From Frankiales bacterium (GTDB taxonomy: Bacteria; Actinomycetota; Actinomycetes; Mycobacteriales; SCTD01): a stretch of 10,665 bases of DNA. A model generated the notes under the pieces. The model saw only the letters and a program-made list of their open reading frames with translations. It made no database searches and was not told the DNA's origin. Where the stretch lies: assembly GCA_025464695.1 (NCBI GenBank), contig JAODNQ010000200.1:1-10665 (forward strand). The letters are read 5' to 3'. Made by a program: the position numbers and the translations under genes. Positions 6,106 through 10,665 of the stretch are shown in pieces; positions within the stretch are counted from its first letter, which is position 1; each line of letters starts with the position of its first letter.

Positions 6106-7520
6106 GACGGCAGGATGCGCGTCACGAACTCCGACAGCTGCGCGGCGTTGCGCACCTCGACCATGTCGATGACCTCGGAGTACACGCTCGTGGCGCTGTC
6201 GCCGGAGCCCCAGTAGGCCTGCGGCTCCGGGTTCAGCCAGTACGCGTGCCGGCTGCGCTGCACCAGCGACTTGAGGGTGGCGGCGCCCGTGGCGCGGTAG
6301 TTGTTGCGTCCGTCGCCGAGGATGAGCAGCGAGGTCCGCGGCCCGACGGCGTCGGGGTAGTCCTCGTCGAACTGCTCGATGGCGTGGCCGTAGTCGCTGT
6401 GGCCGTCGAACCAGACCAGCTTCGCCTCGCTGCTCATCCGGCCCAGCGCCTCGCCGAGGTCGCCGTCGGCCGAGAAGAACCGGGTCACCTCGTCGCAGGA
6501 GTCGATGAAGGCGAAGGCGCGCACCTTCGTGAACTGCTCCTGCAGCGCGTACGCCAGCATGAGCGTGAAGTGCGCGAAGCCCGCCACCGAACCGCTGACG
6601 TCGCAGAGCACGACCAGCTCCGGCTTGTGCGGCTTGTGCGGCTTGTGGTGGGTGACGAGCGGGACGCCGCCGGTGCCGAGGGAGGCCCGGACGGTCCGGC
6701 GGAAGTCGAGCTTGCCGGTGCGGCCGAGCCGCTGCTTCGCGGTCAGGCGGGTGGCGAGCCGGCGGGCCAGCGGGAACACCTGGCGGCGCAGCTCGGCCAT
6801 GTCGTCGCGGCTGGCGCGCAGGAAGTCGACCTGGTCGGCGAGCGGGTTCACGGCCGTCTTGCTCAGCGCCTCGGCGCCGCGGTCCTCGGCGAGACGACGA
6901 CGGACCTCGGCCTCGACCATCTCCTGGAACTGGCGGATGCGCTCGGTGATGGTCTGCCGGGCCACGCGCTCGGCCAGCCCGCCGCGCTCCTGCCCCTGCA
7001 GCATCGCCTCGAGCAGCGAGGCCATGAGGGTCTCCGGCGACAGCGACCGCAGGACGCGGTAGGCGAACCAGTTCTGCCGCCCCGGCTGCGCGTCGGCCTT
7101 GCCGAGGTCGCCGACCACCTCGCGGGCGAACCGCTGCAGGGCCTGCTCGTCGCCCTTGAGCAGCAGGTCGCGCAGCGCGTCGCGGTAGGCGTCCTTGAGC
7201 GCCTGCGGGTCGCCGTCGCCCGGCTCCCCCTCGCCCGGCTGGCCGTCCGAGGCCGCCTCGGCCGCCATCTCCGACAGCGAGGTCTCCCCCGTGACAGCGG
7301 GCCACCACAGGTCGAACAGGGTGTCGAAGCTGCGGCGGTGGGCCGGCCGCTTGACCACGGTCGCGGCGAACGCGGCCCGCAGCGCCTCCCGGTCGAGCAG
7401 GTCGACGGCCCCGAGCGCGCGGGTCGCGTCGAGCACCTCCGACAGCGGCACCGGCACGCCGGCGGCGCGCAGCGCGTCGAGGAAGGCGATCTCCCGGCCC
7501 AGCAGGCCGCCGACGGTCAT
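6102..7520 (-). CDS. CoxE-like VWA domain protein
   Basis: The 472-residue protein has a helical, charged N-terminal part (about 1-290) and a C-terminal von Willebrand A domain of the CoxE type. The metal-ion-dependent adhesion site motif DVSGS is at residues 307-311 (Asp307, Ser309, Ser311). The later LGDGRNNY and WLNPEPQAYWGSGDS are characteristic of CoxE-family proteins. It follows the MoxR ATPase gene by 10 bases. Established for the family: MoxR AAA+ proteins pair with VWA proteins as chaperone-like machines that insert metal ions or mature target complexes, as CoxD and CoxE do for CO dehydrogenase. No CO dehydrogenase genes are visible, so the target here is unknown. A 9-base tandem repeat gives HKPHKPHKP directly before the VWA core. 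ATG 7520 has GAGG about 9 bases upstream. Confidence 0.9.
   Translation of the reverse strand: MTVGGLLGREIAFLDALRAAGVPVPLSEVLDATRALGAVDLLDREALRAAFAATVVKRPAHRRSFDTLFDLWWPAVTGETSLSEMAAEAASDGQPGEGEPGDGDPQALKDAYRDALRDLLLKGDEQALQRFAREVVGDLGKADAQPGRQNWFAYRVLRSLSPETLMASLLEAMLQGQERGGLAERVARQTITERIRQFQEMVEAEVRRRLAEDRGAEALSKTAVNPLADQVDFLRASRDDMAELRRQVFPLARRLATRLTAKQRLGRTGKLDFRRTVRASLGTGGVPLVTHHKPHKPHKPELVVLCDVSGSVAGFAHFTLMLAYALQEQFTKVRAFAFIDSCDEVTRFFSADGDLGEALGRMSSEAKLVWFDGHSDYGHAIEQFDEDYPDAVGPRTSLLILGDGRNNYRATGAATLKSLVQRSRHAYWLNPEPQAYWGSGDSATSVYSEVIDMVEVRNAAQLSEFVTRILPS
6622..6648 (-). repeat. Three tandem 9-base units coding His-Lys-Pro
   Basis: GGCTTGTGC occurs at 6622-6630 and 6631-6639, and GGCTTGTGG at 6640-6648. 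On the coding strand the units read His-Lys-Pro three times, just ahead of the VWA domain. Only the last base of the third unit differs, which points to recent slippage rather than codon convergence. Confidence 0.85.
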
Positions 7521-7530
7521 GTCCGCTGCC

Positions 7531-8397
7531 TCAGTTCAGCTTCAGCTGCGACGACGCCCGCTGGTGGTCGCTCGCGTGCTTGAGGACGACACCGAGGGTG
7601 TCCTTCACGGCCGCTTCGTCGAGGGTGTCGAGCCCGAGGGCGAGCAGGGTGCGGGCCCAGTCGATCGACTCCGAGATCGACGGCGACTTCTTGAGCTCGA
7701 GCGCCCGCAGCGCCCGCACGGTGCGCACGAGCGACTCCGCCAGCTGCTCGGCGATCTCGGGCACCCGCGACAGGACGATCGCCTTCTCGCGGTCGGCGTC
7801 CGGGTAGTCCAGGTGCAGGTAGAGGCAGCGGCGCTTGAGCGCCTCGGACAGCTCGCGGGTCGCGTTCGAGGTGAGGAACACGATCGGGCGCCGGACCGCC
7901 TGGATGGTGCCGAGCTCCGGGATCGTCACCTGGAAGTCGCTCAGCACCTCGAGCAGCAGGCCCTCGACCTCGACGTCGGCCTTGTCGGTCTCGTCGATGA
8001 GCAGCACGGTGGGGTTCGGGTTGCGGATGGCCGTCAGCAGCGGACGGCTCATGAGGAACTCCTCGGCGAACACGTCGTCGTGGATGTCGTCCCACGCGGT
8101 GTCGTCGGAGGCGGCCTGGATGCGCAGCAGCTGCTTCTTGTAGTTCCACTCGTACAGCGCCCGGGCCTCGTCCAGGCCCTCGTAGCACTGCAGGCGGATC
8201 AGCTCGGAGCCCGTGGCCTCCGCGACCGCCTTCGCCAGCTCGGTCTTGCCGACACCCGCCGGTCCCTCGACCAGCAGGGGCTTGCCGAGCCGGTCGGCGA
8301 GGAAGACCGTGGTGGCGATGGCGTGGTCGGTGAGGTAGCCGGCCGCGGACAGCCGCTCCCGGACGTCGTCGACCGAGGTGAACTGGGGCTGCTGCAC
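7531..8397 (-). CDS. MoxR-family AAA+ ATPase
   Basis: The 288-residue protein is a complete MoxR-type AAA+ ATPase. It has Walker A GPAGVGKT at 45-52, Walker B VLLIDETD at 131-138, sensor-1 Asn178 in LTSNATREL, and arginines R189-R190 in the LKRRC segment. MoxR proteins form ring-shaped ATPases that remodel or activate partner proteins, working with VWA-domain cofactors. The VWA gene starts 10 bases downstream, confirming the classic pair. The start is GTG 8397 (residues MQQPQFTSVDDV), the first gene of the minus-strand unit. No upstream ATG gives a better fit. A GGAG lies about 8 bases before the GTG. It is divergent from mscL. The substrate is unknown. Confidence 0.93.
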   Translation of the reverse strand: MQQPQFTSVDDVRERLSAAGYLTDHAIATTVFLADRLGKPLLVEGPAGVGKTELAKAVAEATGSELIRLQCYEGLDEARALYEWNYKKQLLRIQAASDDTAWDDIHDDVFAEEFLMSRPLLTAIRNPNPTVLLIDETDKADVEVEGLLLEVLSDFQVTIPELGTIQAVRRPIVFLTSNATRELSEALKRRCLYLHLDYPDADREKAIVLSRVPEIAEQLAESLVRTVRALRALELKKSPSISESIDWARTLLALGLDTLDEAAVKDTLGVVLKHASDHQRASSQLKLN

Positions 8398-8486
8398 GGG
8401 GGCTCCACGTCTGGGGGATCAGGGCCGAACCCCATTCTGGCCCATGCTGCGGAAGGGCGCGCCGTGCGCCCGTGGAGGAGACCGGC
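8398..8486. promoter_or_regulatory. Divergent intergenic region of moxR and mscL
   Basis: These 89 bases must hold the starts of both divergent units, unless moxR is served from further upstream. On the minus strand CAGAAT (8440-8435) is a 4-of-6 match to a -10 box, but no good -35 is visible. A short inverted repeat GGGCGC/GCGCCC (8455-8471, 5-base loop) lies just before the mscL ribosome binding site GGAGGAG (8474-8480). I see no known operator or riboswitch. Confidence 0.4.
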
Positions 8487-8891
8487 GTGCTGCGCGACTT
8501 CAAGGCGTTCGTCACCAAGGAGAGCCTGGTCAACCTCGGCGTGGCGGTCGTCCTCGCCATCGCCTTCGGGACCCTGGTGCGCAGCCTCGTGGCGAACCTC
8601 CTGCTGCCCCTGCTCGCCGTCCCGGGCGACACCGACTTCGGCGACCTCGCCTTCCGGGTCGGCGGCGGCACCTTCCGCTACGGGGCGTTCCTCAACGACC
8701 TCGTGACCTTCCTGCTGACCGCCGCGGGCGTGTTCTTCTGCGTCGTCCGCCCGCTGGCCCGCCTGAGCCGGGGCTCGGCCCCGGAACCGGTCGCGACGAC
8801 GACGTGCGCCCGCTGCCTGTCGACCGTCCCGGCCGCCGCCTCGCGGTGCCCCTTCTGCACCTCGGACCTGCCGGGCGGGTCGACGGCGTGA
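8487..8891 (+). CDS. mscL: MscL-type mechanosensitive channel with C-terminal zinc-ribbon-like tail
   Basis: MscL opens under membrane tension to release solutes during hypo-osmotic shock. The 134-residue protein has the family's amphipathic start (MLRDFKAFVTKESLVNLGVA), TM1 at about 14-40 (LGVAVVLAIAFGTLVRSL), a periplasmic loop at 44-67, and TM2 at about 68-92. In place of the usual helical cytoplasmic bundle it carries Cys107, Cys110, Cys121 and Cys124 in a CxxC-x10-CxxC arrangement, which looks like a zinc ribbon. An upstream in-frame GTG at 8472 exists, but GTG 8487 is chosen: it gives the canonical N-terminus and has GGAGGAG at 8474-8480 with a 6-base spacer. The stop overlaps the start of the HD-GYP gene by 4 bases. 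I recall similar Cys-bearing tails in other actinobacterial MscL proteins. Confidence 0.88.
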   Translation: MLRDFKAFVTKESLVNLGVAVVLAIAFGTLVRSLVANLLLPLLAVPGDTDFGDLAFRVGGGTFRYGAFLNDLVTFLLTAAGVFFCVVRPLARLSRGSAPEPVATTTCARCLSTVPAAASRCPFCTSDLPGGSTA

Positions 8892-9991
8892 GCGCGGACC
8901 GGTGGACCGCCCGGCCCGCCCTCGCGGGGCTGGTGCGGGCGTATGCCGTCGTCCTGCCCCTGCTCGGCGCCGCCGGCCTCGCCGGGACGGTCGGGCGGCT
9001 CGCGCCCGGTCCTCTGCCGGTCCGGCTGCTCCTGGCGCTGCTGACCGCGCTCGCCGTCGCCGCGGCGCTCGCGCGGCTGGGCCGCCGGCTGCTGCCGCTC
9101 GCCGCCCTGCTGGAGCTGTCGCTGCTGTTCCCCGGCGACGCCCCGAGCCGCTTCGCGGTCGCCCTCTCGGCCGGCTCGACGCGGGAGCTGACGCAGCGGC
9201 AGGACGGGCCGTCGGCAGCAGCCGGACCGGCCCGGGACGTCGTCGCCCTGCTCGCCGCACTGGCCCGGCACGACCGCGACACGCGCCGTCACACCGAGCG
9301 GGTGCGCGCCTACACCGACCTGCTCGGCGAGGCGCTGCGACTGCCCGAGCCCGACGGCGACCGGCTGCGCTGGGCCGCCCTGCTGCACGACCTCGGGAAG
9401 CTCACCGTCGCGCCCGCCGTTCTCGGCAAGCCGTCGCGGCTCGACGCGTCCGAGTGGGAGACGGTCCGGGGCCACCCGGAGGCGGGCGCCCGGCTGGCTG
9501 CCGACCTCGAGCCGTTCCTCGGCGAGTGGTTCCACGCGATCGGGCAGCACCACGAGCGCTGGGACGGCACCGGCTACCCGCAGGGGCTCGCCGGCGAGCA
9601 GATCGGCCGGGCCGCCCGGATCGTCGCGGTCGCCGACAGCTTCGAGGTCATGACCGCGGGCCGCAGCTACCGGTCGGCCCTGCCCGCCGAGCAGGCCCGC
9701 GCCGAGCTCGTCACCTGCAGCGGCACCCAGTTCGACCCCGCCGTCGTGCGGGCCCTGCTCGACGTCTCGCTGGCCCGGCTCGAACGGGTCGTCGGCCCCC
9801 TCGCCTTCCTGTTCGCCGTGCCGCTCGTCGCGCCGCACGACGTCGTCGGGCTGCCGCACGGGGTCGCCCTGCACCCCGCGGTGTCGACGCACGCGTCCGC
9901 CAGCGCCTCGGGCCACGACGCCGGCGGCAGCCCGGCCGTCACCGGTCACAAGCACGACGGAGGTGCCGCGGCGTCCGCGGACCCGCGGTGA
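8888..9991 (+). CDS. Membrane-anchored HD-GYP domain phosphohydrolase
   Basis: The 367-residue protein has three hydrophobic segments (about 11-36, 43-62 and 68-81) and an HD-GYP domain at about 115-290. Signature residues are present: His135 in the first helix, HDLGK at 167-171, His196 in GHPEAG, HHERWDGTGYP at 221-231, and DSFEVMTAGRSYR. HD-GYP proteins hydrolyse cyclic di-GMP or related cyclic dinucleotides at a two- or three-metal site; the motifs suggest an active enzyme. After the domain is another hydrophobic stretch (about 300-318), then a His/Ser/Gly-rich tail (338-360). GTG 8888 overlaps the mscL stop (GTGA), giving probable coupling. The open frame extends further upstream, but that part is a shadow of mscL and its leader. 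The substrate is not proven, and some actinobacterial HD-GYP-like proteins may act on other nucleotides. Confidence 0.88.
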   Translation: MSADRWTARPALAGLVRAYAVVLPLLGAAGLAGTVGRLAPGPLPVRLLLALLTALAVAAALARLGRRLLPLAALLELSLLFPGDAPSRFAVALSAGSTRELTQRQDGPSAAAGPARDVVALLAALARHDRDTRRHTERVRAYTDLLGEALRLPEPDGDRLRWAALLHDLGKLTVAPAVLGKPSRLDASEWETVRGHPEAGARLAADLEPFLGEWFHAIGQHHERWDGTGYPQGLAGEQIGRAARIVAVADSFEVMTAGRSYRSALPAEQARAELVTCSGTQFDPAVVRALLDVSLARLERVVGPLAFLFAVPLVAPHDVVGLPHGVALHPAVSTHASASASGHDAGGSPAVTGHKHDGGAAASADPR

Positions 9992-10004
9992 GAGGCTCGG
10001 TCGC

Positions 10005-10665
10005 ATGAGCACCGTCGCCTTCCTCGGCCTCGGACGCATGGGCGTCCTGCTGGCCTCCCACGTCGCCGCCGCCGGCCACGACCTCCGGGTCTGGAACCGC
10101 ACCCCCGGCAAGGCCGGTCCGCTCGCGGCGCACGAGGTGGGCAGCGTCGAGGAGGCCGTCGACGGCGCCGACCGCATCGTGCTGATGCTGTTCGGCCCGG
10201 ACAGCGTGCGCGAGGTGCTGCCCCGCCTCGCCGGTGCCCCGGCAGGAGCGCTCGTGGTCGACAGCACCACTCTCAGCCCCGACGCCGCCCGCGAGTTCGC
10301 CGCGACGGCTGCCGACCTGGGCCTGCGGTACGTCGACGCTCCCGTGGCCGGCTCGACGGGTCCGGCGCGCGACGTCTACCTAGGGGTGCTCGTTGGCGGA
10401 GCGCAGGCCGAATACGCCGACTCTCTCGTGCTGCTGCACCTGTGGGGCGCGCCGGAGAAGGTCCGGCGGGTGGGCGTCGTGGGCGCCGGCTCGGCCCTCA
10501 AGCTCTGCGTCAACCAGGGGCTCGGCGTGATGGCGGCGGGGGTCGGGGAGTCGCTGCGCCTGGGCCGCGACCTCGGGCTCGACCGGGGGGTCCTGCTCGA
10601 CGTCCTCGGCTCGACGGCGTACGGCTGGTACCTCGGGCAGAAGCGGCCGATGCTCGACAGCGGCG
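10005..10665 (+). CDS. 3-hydroxyisobutyrate-dehydrogenase-family oxidoreductase, 3'-truncated by window
   Basis: The window shows the first 220 codons of a protein that is normally about 290 residues. It is an NAD(P)-dependent beta-hydroxyacid dehydrogenase. The Rossmann motif GLGRMG is at residues 8-13, WNRT (30-33, with Arg32 suggesting preference for NADP), the substrate-site segment DAPVAGS at 111-117 (family DAPVSGG), and GAGSALKLCVN at 160-170 with catalytic Lys166 and Asn170. The substrate cannot be told: 3-hydroxyisobutyrate, tartronate semialdehyde, succinic semialdehyde and imines are all used by members. ATG 10005 lies 13 bases after the HD-GYP stop with GAGAGG upstream, so it could be the third gene of that unit. 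The frame is intact to the last base. Confidence 0.88.
   Translation, partial: MSTVAFLGLGRMGVLLASHVAAAGHDLRVWNRTPGKAGPLAAHEVGSVEEAVDGADRIVLMLFGPDSVREVLPRLAGAPAGALVVDSTTLSPDAAREFAATAADLGLRYVDAPVAGSTGPARDVYLGVLVGGAQAEYADSLVLLHLWGAPEKVRRVGVVGAGSALKLCVNQGLGVMAAGVGESLRLGRDLGLDRGVLLDVLGSTAYGWYLGQKRPMLDSG

Noticed and set aside
6106..7308. Long minus-strand frame upstream of the five-helix membrane protein, giving a 556-residue fusion
   Set aside because: The upstream part is Arg/Ala/Gly-rich and overlaps the CoxE-like gene, which has all its motifs. It is a shadow frame; only the region from GTG 6105 looks like protein.
6246..7583. Plus-strand 445-residue frame opposite the VWA gene
   Set aside because: Antisense shadow of a gene with clear VWA motifs; no recognisable domain.
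8472..8486. GTG 8472 as start of mscL
   Set aside because: It would place the GGAGGAG ribosome binding site inside the gene and add five residues before the conserved MscL N-terminus; GTG 8487 fits better.
8678..10270. Minus-strand 530-residue frame opposite the HD-GYP and oxidoreductase genes
   Set aside because: It spans two genes with intact catalytic motifs on the other strand and has low-complexity composition.
10374..10440. Cluster of A/T-ending codons (CTA, GTT, GGA, GAA, TCT) in the oxidoreductase gene as a patch of foreign DNA
   Set aside because: The frame and family motifs continue through it, and the stretch is too short to tell transfer from normal variation.

Overview
The window looks like chromosomal DNA of a high-GC actinobacterium. 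Host-side lines that I counted by hand are about 80% G+C (for example 4321-4380 and 6721-6780). Codons mostly end in G or C, GTG starts are common, and the order nadD, LCP/LytR_C protein, rsfS, phosphoglycerate-mutase-like phosphatase, tRNA-Ala is typical of Actinobacteria. I cannot name a genus.

Region 1 (1 to about 2642) is the end of an integrated mobile element, with visibly lower G+C (roughly 60-72% in the lines I counted). It carries a three-gene plus-strand operon: an XRE-family repressor (5' end outside the window), an ImmA/IrrE-type metalloprotease, and a large serine recombinase. The order repressor, protease, integrase, attachment site is that of the immR-immA-int end of the Bacillus conjugative element ICEBs1, but with a serine instead of a tyrosine integrase. 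The recombinase frame has no stop codon before the tRNA. It runs antisense through tRNA-Ala(GGC) and into the next host gene, so its C-terminus in the integrated state appears to be host-encoded. A perfect 15-bp hairpin lies inside that frame just before the junction. Whether the element is a phage or a conjugative element cannot be seen, because the rest lies to the left.

Region 2 (2643-8397, all minus strand) is host DNA. Read in transcription order it holds a MoxR AAA+ ATPase, a CoxE-like VWA protein, a five-helix membrane protein of unknown function, nadD (NAD synthesis), a degenerate LCP/LytR_C envelope protein, rsfS (ribosome silencing factor), a histidine phosphatase and tRNA-Ala(GGC). 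Every gap is 31 bases or less and several genes overlap by 4 bases, so much of it may be one transcription unit.

Region 3 (8398-8486) is a short divergent intergenic region. Region 4 (8487 to the end, plus strand) holds an MscL-type channel with a C-terminal four-cysteine zinc-ribbon-like tail, a membrane-anchored HD-GYP phosphohydrolase whose start overlaps the mscL stop, and the first 220 codons of a 3-hydroxyisobutyrate-dehydrogenase-family oxidoreductase that runs off the window.

No gene-free stretch longer than about 90 bases exists. I saw no CRISPR array, insertion sequence or rRNA. The most interesting part is the element end: an ICEBs1-like control module paired with a serine integrase whose reading frame is completed by the chromosome.
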